A DNA stretch of 64,000 nucleotides from NCBI GenBank assembly GCA_041659285.1, contig JBAZYO010000004.1:384601-448600 (forward strand). The letters run 5' to 3'. The translations under genes and the position numbers were made by a program. Of this stretch, positions 18,315-26,081 are shown piece by piece (position 1 is the stretch's first letter; each line of letters opens with the position of its first letter). This stretch comes from Vicinamibacterales bacterium (GTDB taxonomy: Bacteria; Acidobacteriota; Vicinamibacteria; Vicinamibacterales; UBA2999). Under the pieces are notes generated by a model. It made no database searches and was not told the origin of the DNA. It saw nothing but the letters and a program-made list of their open reading frames with translations.

Positions 18315-18716
18315 CTATGCGCTGGCGGACGGCCTGTGGAGCTTGAGGACCGTGACCAGCTCGCCGTGGGCCAGCACCGCCTCCGGCAATTCCTGGAGCG
18401 CGGCGTGATAGCGCGCCGCATAGGCGCTGCCAGGGAGCGGTGACGCCAGTTCCCGGGCCTGCGCGATGAGGGGCGCGGCAGCCGGGGTTTCGGGCGGCTT
18501 CGCCTCCAGTGCTTCGTCGATGCCGACGATGAGCCCCGACATCGATCGGAGCCAGGCAAAGGCCTCGTCGTTGAGAATCACCTGTAATAGTTCTGTAATA
18601 GGCATCGGCCCGTGGTCCATGACGTACTCGGACCGCTGCCAGTCGATCAGCGTTTTATGCAGGTGTAACAGGGCTTTTCTGAGTTCGCGGAGGAGGGATC
18701 GGTCGGCGTCGGTCAC
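18315..18716 (-). CDS. conserved-looking hypothetical protein, helical
   Basis: About 133 aa from the GTG at 18716 (VTDADRSLLRELRKALLHLHK...). The sequence is alpha-helical, with an ELLQVILNDEAFAWLRSMSGLIVGIDE core and an Ala/Pro-rich linker before a C-terminal helix. It has no signal peptide or named domain that I can assign, although short proteins of this look occur in other bacteria. It is divergent from the hydroxylase-like gene; about 106 bp separate the starts. Confidence 0.55.
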   Translation of the reverse strand: MTDADRSLLRELRKALLHLHKTLIDWQRSEYVMDHGPMPITELLQVILNDEAFAWLRSMSGLIVGIDEALEAKPPETPAAAPLIAQARELASPLPGSAYAARYHAALQELPEAVLAHGELVTVLKLHRPSASA

Positions 18717-18822
18717 GGCAGGGCCACTAGCGATCTTACCAGCGAAAGGCCCCGGCTCGGCATATGATGACCCCACGCCCGGCGCATTGCGTGTGGCGTT
18801 CGCACCGCGGATCGCCAGACTT

Positions 18823-19767
18823 ATGAGCCTACCGACACTGAATTTTCTGTCATTCGAGAGCCGCACCACCAATCGCTACTCTCTGGCGTTATTCACCCTT
18901 TTCATCGCGACCCACCTGGTGGTGGTGTTCGCCTTGCTCCGCTACTTCTTCAGGCCGACGTGGGACCAGCAATGGTCCGGTGGAACCGGGGTCGTGGTCC
19001 TCACGATCCTGGGGTGCAACGTGGTGTTCTGCTTCGGCGAATTCCTGTTCCACCGCTACCTGCTGCACGTACCGAGCGTCCAGTTCCTGGGGCGCCTCTG
19101 CTTCAGCCACCTGAACCATCACAAGCTCACCTCGATCGGCTTTACCGCCGACAACACCGTCCGCAGCCTGTATCCCATCGTCGACGCCGACTCCGACGAG
19201 GGCGGCACGTTTCCGCCGTGGGCGCTGCTTGCGTTCATGGCGGTGCTGACGCCCTTTCTGGCGGTCATCGCGTTCTCGTTTCCGACGTTCCCGGTTCTCA
19301 TCGGCGGCTACACCGCGATTGCGGTGGCTCACTTCCTGTACGAGACCATCCACCTCGCGCACCACACGCCGTACGATCCGTGGTGGAAGGGCAAGATCGA
19401 GAGTCCGGTGCTGGGCACGATGTGGCGAAAGCTCTACGGCTTTCACCAGGCTCATCATGCCAACTACAAGTGCAACATGAACATTGCCGGCTTCTTCGGC
19501 CTGCCGCTGGCCGATCTCGTGCTCGGAACCTACGAGCAACCCGAGGTGCTGCTGCTCGATGGCGCGCCGGCGACGAAAGAGATGGCCGCCAAGCTGACCG
19601 CGCACCCGCGCTGGCCCATCTCGTGGTTCGACAGCCTCATACTGGAGCGGCGGAAGCGAATGTCGCGCGAGCAGGCGGCGCGAGTGGCAGCGCGCCGGGC
19701 GGCCACGAGCAGCACCGGATGGTCGCAGCCCGTGGTTGATCCGGCCAGTCCCGGCGAGTTACAATAA
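18823..19767 (+). CDS. fatty acid hydroxylase/sterol desaturase superfamily membrane protein
   Basis: Predicted non-haem di-iron membrane enzyme, 314 aa from the ATG at 18823. Transmembrane segments flank the histidine motifs HRYLLH, HLNHH, ETIHLAHH and HQAHH, the spacing pattern of the superfamily. It would hydroxylate or desaturate a lipid chain; the substrate cannot be told from sequence. The C-terminus is cytoplasmic, basic and Ala-rich. It ends 13 bp before tRNA-Ala. Confidence 0.75.
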   Translation: MSLPTLNFLSFESRTTNRYSLALFTLFIATHLVVVFALLRYFFRPTWDQQWSGGTGVVVLTILGCNVVFCFGEFLFHRYLLHVPSVQFLGRLCFSHLNHHKLTSIGFTADNTVRSLYPIVDADSDEGGTFPPWALLAFMAVLTPFLAVIAFSFPTFPVLIGGYTAIAVAHFLYETIHLAHHTPYDPWWKGKIESPVLGTMWRKLYGFHQAHHANYKCNMNIAGFFGLPLADLVLGTYEQPEVLLLDGAPATKEMAAKLTAHPRWPISWFDSLILERRKRMSREQAARVAARRAATSSTGWSQPVVDPASPGELQ

Positions 19768-19780
19768 GCCCTTCCCCGAG

Positions 19781-19856
19781 GGGCCAGTAGCGCAGTTGGG
19801 AGCGCGCATGAATGGCATTCATGAGGTCACCGGTTCGATCCCGGTCTGGTCCACCA
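19781..19856 (+). tRNA. tRNA-Ala (anticodon GGC)
   Basis: A 76-nt cloverleaf with encoded CCA. Acceptor GGGCCAG pairs with CTGGTCC (one G-U), the D-stem is GCGC/GCGC, the anticodon stem CATGA/TCATG closes the loop ATGGCAT, and the T-arm is ACCGG-TTCGATC-CCGGT. The anticodon GGC reads GCC and GCU alanine codons. A 7-bp inverted repeat (CCTTCGC at 19858, GCGAAGG at 19877) follows and might be part of a terminator, but there is no T-run. Confidence 0.96.
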
Positions 19857-19924
19857 TCCTTCGCTCACTAATGCAGGCGAAGGCGGGCAAGTAACGTTCC
19901 CCCTGAACTTAAAACTGCTCCCGG

Positions 19925-21589
19925 CTATTTCACGGCCCGGTGAGACGCGAAGTCCTGCCAGATCTGCTGGACCACTTTCGCGTCGACGACCAGCGTGCCT
20001 GCAGTCCGCGGATCCTTTTCCGAATACAGCTGGAGCTTGACGGTCGCGCAGGCCGGCGACAGCGCGCCGGGGTCGAACGCGTAGAGGCCTTCGACGAGAG
20101 TGTCGTTGTCGGATACACGGTGCTCGAGTTTGAAAGGGTGCACGGGCACGATCTCGGCATCGCCGCACAACGCGCGCAGCCTGGCAAAATCCGGCTTGAG
20201 GCGCTTGATCGGCGGAATCGCCATGCCCTGGGTCATCGCCGCCCCGCGAGCGACCTTGGTCCAGAACCCCTCCACCAGCTTCGGTGTGACGCGGATCAGC
20301 AGAACCGGCGGCGTCGCCGACACGTACTCGGACCAGTTGCCGAAGTCGGTGAGCAGCCGCTCGGCGATCTCATCGGCGTCGGGCATGCGCGCGCCGGCGT
20401 TCCAGTCGCGGGCGGGCGTCCGATCAGCCCGCGCCCGCGCGGCCATGAGCTGCACGGGTGTAATGAACACGATGTCGAAGTCGGACGTGGACATCCGATA
20501 GAGACTCGGGCTGCCCGTGCCACTTGGCGCGCCGGCTCCGGTCGAACCAGACGGGAACGGCCGGACAGACTCGACGGGAAGATGCGTGGCCGGCGGCAGC
20601 GGCGTGTCCTTGATCGTCTGCGCCGCCGACGCGACGAGCTCGCACAGGCGGCCGACGCGGACAATGCGGCCGCGGGCATCCCGCTGCCCATCGCGCCCGG
20701 TAATCAGCGTGGTGACGCCGATCAGCCGGCCGTTTGGCGCAAACGCCGGCCCACCGGTGCCGCCTGCGCTCGGCACGAGGTCGGTGTCGATGGCGTTCGC
20801 CAGGATGCCGTCGACCGCACCGGAGCTGGTGCCCCGCGGCCGTCCCAGCGGCGCTTCGAGCGCGGCAATCTCCTGGCCCATGGACAACGGCTCTGCCGCC
20901 TTGCCGCACTCGAGCGGCAGCGCCTTCGCCGCCGCGGCGATCGACGGGTCGATTCGGATCAGCGCGACCCCCCGCATCGCATCGGACACGATGACGGTAC
21001 CTGCGACCTTGACGCTCGGCGACAACTGCACTTCCACCGACGTGGCCGCGCCGATCACCTGCTGGTCGGCCGCAATCAGCCCGTTCGAATCGATCAGGAA
21101 GCCAGACCCGTGAGTGGTTGCGGTCCAAATCTGGACGATGCTGTCCTGCCACCGGGCCAACAGCGAGGACGGGTCCGCCTCCAACGGCGACGCGACCGAG
21201 GCCGCCGCATCGGTGATGGGCACGACCTCCGCGTTGTCGCCCGTCAACTCGAGCACCGCGTCGCGGCCCGCCTCGATGTCGACGATCCGGGTCCACTGGT
21301 AGGCCTTGCCCGCGAACGCCACCGGCCGGTCCGACTCCACCGTGTAGTTCCCAGGTGCCAGCCGAACGTCGACGGTGCCATCGAGTGAAGTGAGGATCCG
21401 CCGGGGCGGAGCGCTCGACGGGTTGTCGCTGATCAGCAGCACATGGCGCGGCACCGGTGTCGCCTGCCGATCGCCATCCACGACGACCACCTTGATGTGA
21501 AGGACGGCGAGCGGCTGGACGGCGTCAGTACGCGGGGTGATCAGGAAGAGGATGGCAAGGACCAGTCCGCGGAATTCACGCGCGCGCAC
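19925..21589 (-). CDS. HtrA-like trypsin-fold protein lacking the catalytic triad
   Basis: A 554-aa exported protein with an N-terminal PEGA-like beta domain and a trypsin-2-type domain at about 145-310. The fold landmarks are clear (HGSGFLIDSNGLIAADQQVI, RGVALIRID, GGTGGPAFAPNGRLIGV), but all three catalytic positions differ from active HtrA/DegP: His is Gln177, Asp is Gly207 and Ser is Thr278. It therefore looks like a pseudoprotease that binds rather than cuts. The C-terminal 230 residues are of unknown function. No PDZ domain is obvious. Confidence 0.75.
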   Translation of the reverse strand: MRAREFRGLVLAILFLITPRTDAVQPLAVLHIKVVVVDGDRQATPVPRHVLLISDNPSSAPPRRILTSLDGTVDVRLAPGNYTVESDRPVAFAGKAYQWTRIVDIEAGRDAVLELTGDNAEVVPITDAAASVASPLEADPSSLLARWQDSIVQIWTATTHGSGFLIDSNGLIAADQQVIGAATSVEVQLSPSVKVAGTVIVSDAMRGVALIRIDPSIAAAAKALPLECGKAAEPLSMGQEIAALEAPLGRPRGTSSGAVDGILANAIDTDLVPSAGGTGGPAFAPNGRLIGVTTLITGRDGQRDARGRIVRVGRLCELVASAAQTIKDTPLPPATHLPVESVRPFPSGSTGAGAPSGTGSPSLYRMSTSDFDIVFITPVQLMAARARADRTPARDWNAGARMPDADEIAERLLTDFGNWSEYVSATPPVLLIRVTPKLVEGFWTKVARGAAMTQGMAIPPIKRLKPDFARLRALCGDAEIVPVHPFKLEHRVSDNDTLVEGLYAFDPGALSPACATVKLQLYSEKDPRTAGTLVVDAKVVQQIWQDFASHRAVK

Positions 21590-21628
21590 ATCGACATCTT
21601 ACCCGCTATTATTTCTTCACCCGCACAG

Positions 21629-22474
21629 ATGAGACCCAAGCCGGAGATTCCGTCAGAGATCGAAGACTTCCGCGACGAGCGCTGGCGCCGCGAAGGCGCC
21701 CGCCAGGTCGAGACCGCCGCCGATGCGGAACGCTTCGTCGAGCAGGCCGGCTTCGCCGCGTGCCTCACCGATTCCCGCCGGCCGGGTCCGTCGCTCTACG
21801 TCGCGGTGTGCGGGCGGCGCGATGCGGTGATGCCGCGCAACGTCCAGAAGGACCCCGAGGCGTCGCTGACGTGGGTGTTGAAGGACGAGGTCATCCAGCG
21901 CGGCAAGGTCTATTACGCCAAGCTCGCGCGCGGCAAGGCCATGTTCCTGGCGCCGCGCATGATTCCCTACTTCAACGCGATCTGGGGCCTGCGCCGCGCC
22001 GAAGAGCCGCGGCGGCTGAGCAAGGACGCGCAGGCGGTCCTCAAGGTGCTGCGCCGGGAATGGGAGATGGCGACGTCGGACCTGCGCGAGGAGTCGGGCG
22101 TGAAAGATCGCCAGGCGTGCACGAAGGCGATCGACGAGCTCCAGGCGGCGATGATCGTGGTGCCGAGCGAGGTGCTCTACGAACCGAAGTTCACCTACAT
22201 CTGGACGCTGGCCGTCGGCCGCTTCCCCGACGGGTTGCGGGCGCGCGTCAAGCGCGACACTGCCCTGCGTGAGATCGCGCGCGGCTTCCTGGCCGGGGCG
22301 GGCATGACCATTCCCGGGGAGCTGGCCCGCGTCACGGGGCTGTCGAGAACAGACGCCGGGCTGGGAAACCGCGCGCTGGTGGCGGAAGGCTACGCCACCA
22401 TGCTCGCGCCCGGCTGGTACCAACTGAAAACAAGAGGTCAGGAGAGAACAACAGAACCTTCTGCGATCTCCTGA
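21629..22474 (+). CDS. AlkZ-related winged-helix protein
   Basis: About 281 aa from the ATG at 21629. The pattern VEQAGFAACLTDSRRPGPSL, LTWVLKDEVIQRGKVYYAKL and the winged-helix-like LSKDAQAVLKVLRREWEMAT followed by KAIDELQAAMIVVPSEV matches AlkZ-related proteins, relatives of the DNA glycosylases that act on alkylated bases and interstrand crosslinks. The catalytic QxQ/QxD motif of true AlkZ is not evident, so glycosylase activity is uncertain. It converges on the sugar dehydrogenase gene with a 4-bp gap; the last 14 residues look like recent non-conserved extension. Confidence 0.6.
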   Translation: MRPKPEIPSEIEDFRDERWRREGARQVETAADAERFVEQAGFAACLTDSRRPGPSLYVAVCGRRDAVMPRNVQKDPEASLTWVLKDEVIQRGKVYYAKLARGKAMFLAPRMIPYFNAIWGLRRAEEPRRLSKDAQAVLKVLRREWEMATSDLREESGVKDRQACTKAIDELQAAMIVVPSEVLYEPKFTYIWTLAVGRFPDGLRARVKRDTALREIARGFLAGAGMTIPGELARVTGLSRTDAGLGNRALVAEGYATMLAPGWYQLKTRGQERTTEPSAIS

Positions 22475-22478
22475 ACTC

Positions 22479-23885
22479 TCAGGGCACGATCATCCGGATG
22501 ACCCCGTCGCGCTTGTTGAGCACGAACAGCTGCCCCTGCGGGCCCATCCCGAGCCGCAGGTCGGCGCGCGGCGCCGCGGCCTTGCCGGCGGCGGCGTTCT
22601 TCTCGCGAATCAACTGCAGCAGCGTCTTTGACGTGCCCTTGTCGTTGAAGAGGATCCGCCGGATCGCATCCTGTCCGCCCTTGGGCTGCTGGTCCGCGTC
22701 CACGTAGAAGATCTCGCCGCTCGGGTTGTCGCCGAAGATCAGCTTGTTGGCGAGGGCCTTCACCGCGTTCTGGCGATATACGTAGACGCCGGTCACCGCC
22801 GCGCGCTGCAACAGCGGATCGCGGTGATCGTACTCGGCGATCGGATACACGAGCCCGGCCTCGCCACGCGGCTTGTCGGTGCCCACACCGTCGCGTCCCA
22901 GGTAGGTGAAGCTCGCCTCCCACTTGTTCCAGCCCAGGTTGGCGCCGGCGGTCACCTGGCTGATCTCCTCGACGATGTTCTGGCCGATGTCGGCCACGTA
23001 CATGTTGCCGGTCTTCGCATCCCAGGAGAAGCGCTGCGGGTTGCGCACGCCGTAAGCGTAGATCTCGCCAAGCGTGTCGTCCTTGCCGTCGGCGGCAAAC
23101 GGATTCGACGGCGGAATGCCGTAGTTGCCGTTCGCGCTGTTCTTGCCGAGCGGGTCAATGCGCAGGATCTTGGCGAACGCCGAAGCCAGATTCTGTCCGT
23201 GCTTGTAGGGGTCGCCGCCGCTGCCGCCATCGGCGAAGCCGACGTAGAGCAGCCCGAAGTCGGGGCTGCCGGGCCGCGCCTGCGAGTTGAATGCGATCTG
23301 GCCGCCGTTGTGATTCCCGAACGGATGCGCGGCGCGAAACAGCTCGCGCGGGGCGCCGCCGTCGTAAGTCGCGGCGACCGGGTTCTTCGCCGTCCATTCC
23401 AGCAGCACCGTATCGTGCGTGTGACCGGTGCCGCTCGGCAGGAAGTCGGCCTTCGGCGTCATGTTGCTGGTGTCGGTGTGCGTGTAGAACTTGCCGTAGC
23501 CGGGCGTGCCGCGCTGTGCGAACTGCGGGTGAAAGGCGATGCTCTGGAAGCCGCGCTCGGAACCCTGGAAGTTCACGCTGACGCCCCACGCCTCGGCGTT
23601 GATGTCGAGGTACTCGGCCACCGCCTTGCCGTCGTAGCTCACGCCGTAGATCTGGCCGCGCATGGTGTGGACGAACAACCGCCGCGTGCCCGGCTCGTCG
23701 ACCAAGGTGTTCATGCGCGGCGCTTCCCCGCCGGCCGCATCCGGAATGGTGGCGAACTCGACGAAGTTGACGGCGATCACGCCGTCGATGGTGTTGATCG
23801 GCGTGGGGAACGGATCGGTGGTGCCCTGCGCCAACGCGGGCGAGGCACTCAACAGGGCCAGGACGAGCAGGCGGGTCATGCGCAT
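22479..23885 (-). CDS. PQQ-dependent glucose/sorbosone dehydrogenase family protein
   Basis: Exported beta-propeller of 468 aa with leader MRMTRLLVLALLSASPALAQ. Family features: GFQSIAFHPQF, HTHDTVLLEW, NHNGGQIAFN (His and Asn region that holds PQQ), LRIDPLGKNS, GVRNPQRFSWD and VEEISQVTAGANLGWN. Proteins of this type oxidise sugars or sorbosone with PQQ in the periplasm and pass electrons to the respiratory chain; the true substrate is not predictable. No PQQ synthesis genes are in the window. Confidence 0.85.
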   Translation of the reverse strand: MRMTRLLVLALLSASPALAQGTTDPFPTPINTIDGVIAVNFVEFATIPDAAGGEAPRMNTLVDEPGTRRLFVHTMRGQIYGVSYDGKAVAEYLDINAEAWGVSVNFQGSERGFQSIAFHPQFAQRGTPGYGKFYTHTDTSNMTPKADFLPSGTGHTHDTVLLEWTAKNPVAATYDGGAPRELFRAAHPFGNHNGGQIAFNSQARPGSPDFGLLYVGFADGGSGGDPYKHGQNLASAFAKILRIDPLGKNSANGNYGIPPSNPFAADGKDDTLGEIYAYGVRNPQRFSWDAKTGNMYVADIGQNIVEEISQVTAGANLGWNKWEASFTYLGRDGVGTDKPRGEAGLVYPIAEYDHRDPLLQRAAVTGVYVYRQNAVKALANKLIFGDNPSGEIFYVDADQQPKGGQDAIRRILFNDKGTSKTLLQLIREKNAAAGKAAAPRADLRLGMGPQGQLFVLNKRDGVIRMIVP

Positions 23886-23990
23886 GACCGGTATCTTACC
23901 TCCGGCCCGATCGGCCGCCCCGACCCGCCGCCCTGGGCAAGCCGCTGCAGAAGGAGCGCTTCGAAAGCGCCCTCCTCCGCACCAGCCGCC

Positions 23991-25598
23991 TTAGTCTTGC
24001 AGGCTGAACGCCACCTGCACGTTCATCAGCACCTCGACCGCCTCGCCATTGAGCAGCGTCGGGCTGAACTGCCACTGTCGGACGGCATCAACGGCGGCCC
24101 TGCCCAGGTCGGGATGCGCCGGCGAGCCGATCACGCGCGCCGACGTGACGCGTCCCTCCACGTCAATCATCGCAGTCAGCGAGACAACGCCTTCAAGGCC
24201 GGCGTCGCGCATCGCCTGCGGATAGACGGGCCGGACATCCACCAGCTTGCGCGGCGGTTTGATGTTGCCGCCAATGCGGACCGGCGCCCGCTCGGCGCGC
24301 GCCGCCGTGGACGGGCGTTGCTCCGTGACCGTGATCGTTTCCTGGAGGGTGCCGACCGGAATGGTCAGGGTGACATCCCAGTGCCGCGCGCTTTCGAGCC
24401 GCACGTCCTGCGCCAACGACATGAAGCCGGGCAGCCGCGAGCCGATCTGGTAGCGGCCCGGCGCCACGACGCCGAACTCGAAGCGGCCGTTGGCGTCGGT
24501 CGTGGCCGTCAGCCGATTGGCATCGGCATCATCCAGCGTCAAGGCGACCCCCGGCAGCACCGCGCCGGTCACGTCGTAGGCGGTGCCGGTCAGTGGCATG
24601 GGGCCCGCCTGTTCCTTTGCGCGGAAGCTCGCGGTGGTCAGGGTGATGCCGAGAATGACGGCGGCGGCCACCATCAGGGTTCGGCGGGCGGGGCGCGTCC
24701 GGGCGAGGGTCGTGTTCAACATTGCGGTAATCCTCCGTTCGAGTGTGGACAAGCGAGCCATCGGGACCAGGGTCGCCACGGGTGTCCGCGACCGGCAGAC
24801 CCTGGCGATCTCCAACAGGTGTGACGCGTACTCGGCCGCCGGGACGCCGGCTTCGAGCACGGCGTCGTCGCAGGCCTGCTCGCCCTCGCGGCGCAGCCTG
24901 GCGCAGGCAATCCAGAGCAGCGGGTTGTACCAGAACGCCGCGCGAACCACTTCGGCGGCCATCTGGATGGCCCAATCAGCGCGGCGGACGTGCGCAAGTT
25001 CGTGTCCCAGCACGATGCGAATGCGGGCATCGCTCCACGATTCGCACTCGGCCGGCAACAACACCAGCGGCCGCCACCAGCCCCAGGTGCCGAGCATGGC
25101 GGGCAGCCCGGTCTGCAGCAGGACGACGCCCTCGCGCAGGTCGAAGCTCGACGACAGATCCCTGGCCGCCGTCAGCCACCGCTCGTCCACGACCGGAACG
25201 GCGCGCCTGGTCACGCCATGGAGGCGCACCAGGCTGATCATCATCATGAGGATGCTGACGACGAAGCCCGCCGCCCACATCGAGTTGGCAATGCGTTCGT
25301 ACGAGATGAGAGTGGCAGACGCCGGCTGACGCGTCACGCTTGATGGCCTCGTCCCGTTGACGGGCACCTGCCCGATCTCGCGCCCGGCGAGCGCTGACGA
25401 TTCGCCGGCGAGCGCCGACGCCGGCAGATCCCACGCCGGCAGGGCGAGACCGAGCGGCGCCACGGCGGCTGCCGACAGGATGCCTGCCGCCAGCACCCAA
25501 TGACGGAGCGCGGCGGAGCGGCGCCGCAACGCCGCCGACGCGGCCAATGCCACCAGCACGATCACCGAGGCCCGCAGGCCGATCTCAAGGGCGTTCAT
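23991..25598 (-). CDS. BlaR1/M56-type membrane metallopeptidase with TonB C-terminal domain
   Basis: A 535-aa membrane protein combining an M56 peptidase (transmembrane helices, zinc motif VLGHELAHVRRAD, third ligand region REGEQACDDAV), a carboxypeptidase-regulatory-like beta domain (LTGTAYDVTGAVLPGVAL...), and a TonB C-terminal domain (VRPVYPQAMRDAGLEGVVSL...). It has no penicillin-binding sensor domain. Its ATG overlaps the stop of the blaI-type gene (ATGA), so it should signal by inactivating that repressor, as BlaR1 does. The inducing signal is unknown. Confidence 0.85.
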   Translation of the reverse strand: MNALEIGLRASVIVLVALAASAALRRRSAALRHWVLAAGILSAAAVAPLGLALPAWDLPASALAGESSALAGREIGQVPVNGTRPSSVTRQPASATLISYERIANSMWAAGFVVSILMMMISLVRLHGVTRRAVPVVDERWLTAARDLSSSFDLREGVVLLQTGLPAMLGTWGWWRPLVLLPAECESWSDARIRIVLGHELAHVRRADWAIQMAAEVVRAAFWYNPLLWIACARLRREGEQACDDAVLEAGVPAAEYASHLLEIARVCRSRTPVATLVPMARLSTLERRITAMLNTTLARTRPARRTLMVAAAVILGITLTTASFRAKEQAGPMPLTGTAYDVTGAVLPGVALTLDDADANRLTATTDANGRFEFGVVAPGRYQIGSRLPGFMSLAQDVRLESARHWDVTLTIPVGTLQETITVTEQRPSTAARAERAPVRIGGNIKPPRKLVDVRPVYPQAMRDAGLEGVVSLTAMIDVEGRVTSARVIGSPAHPDLGRAAVDAVRQWQFSPTLLNGEAVEVLMNVQVAFSLQD

Positions 25599-25984
25599 CG
25601 CGGTGCCTTTCGTGCCGAGGCAATCAGGCCGGCAATCCGGTCCAGGTCGTCGTCAGAGAGCCGCGCCGCGTCGCTCCCGAGCAGGGTGGTCACCACCTTG
25701 GCGTGCGAGCCTTCGAAGAACGTGTCAACCAGGTGATTGAGCGCCGATCGGCGCGCCGCGTGGCGCGACACGGTGGGCATATAGACGAAGCGCAGGCCCT
25801 GCTCGTCGTGGCGGACGTGGCCCTTCTCTTCGAGCACGCGCAACTGGGTGCGGACGGTCGAATCGCTGGGGTCGCCGGCCAGGCTCTCGCGAATCTCGGC
25901 CGCGGTGGCGCGGCCGAGCCGGTAGAGCAGGTCCATGATCTGGCGTTCGCGCTTGGTGAGAACGGCGGGGCGGGGGGCAGCCAT
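25595..25984 (-). CDS. BlaI/MecI/CopY-family winged-helix repressor
   Basis: A 129-aa regulator: MAAPRPAVLTKRERQIMDLL, then a winged helix with TAAEIRESLAGDPSDSTVRTQL, LEEKGHVRHDEQG and a C-terminal dimer domain (ALNHLVDTFFEGSHAKVVTTLL). BlaI-family repressors are relieved when the partner M56 protease signals or cuts them. The start lies directly against a GTTA-N6-TAAC palindrome behind a strong promoter, which suggests autoregulation of the two-gene operon. Confidence 0.88.
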   Translation of the reverse strand: MAAPRPAVLTKRERQIMDLLYRLGRATAAEIRESLAGDPSDSTVRTQLRVLEEKGHVRHDEQGLRFVYMPTVSRHAARRSALNHLVDTFFEGSHAKVVTTLLGSDAARLSDDDLDRIAGLIASARKAPR

Positions 25985-25998
25985 GTTATTTTTGTAAC
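25985..25998 (-). promoter_or_regulatory. candidate BlaI-type operator
   Basis: The 14-bp dyad GTTACAAAAATAAC (minus strand) has GTTA/TAAC arms 6 bp apart and abuts the repressor start codon. It lies just downstream of the predicted transcription start, so bound repressor would block elongation and ribosome access. It resembles the TACA/TGTA half-sites of BlaI operators only loosely. Confidence 0.4.
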
Positions 25999-26009
25999 AC
26001 TCCGCGAGA

Positions 26010-26038
26010 AAAATAGCAGGACAGCGGACCGGTGTCAA
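26010..26038 (-). promoter_or_regulatory. sigma-70 promoter of the blaI-type operon
   Basis: On the minus strand a perfect -35 box TTGACA (26038-26033) is followed after 17 bp by TATTTT (26015-26010). Predicted transcription start is near 26003, placing the candidate operator in the first 20 nt of the message. Confidence 0.6.
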
Positions 26039-26081
26039 GCCGGTGTAGGATGCGTCGCACCAGCTGAACTGGAGACCCCAT

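Noticed and set aside
22824..24824. 666-codon plus-strand frame across the sugar dehydrogenase and M56 genes
   Set aside because: Spans two real minus-strand genes and has no protein-like features.
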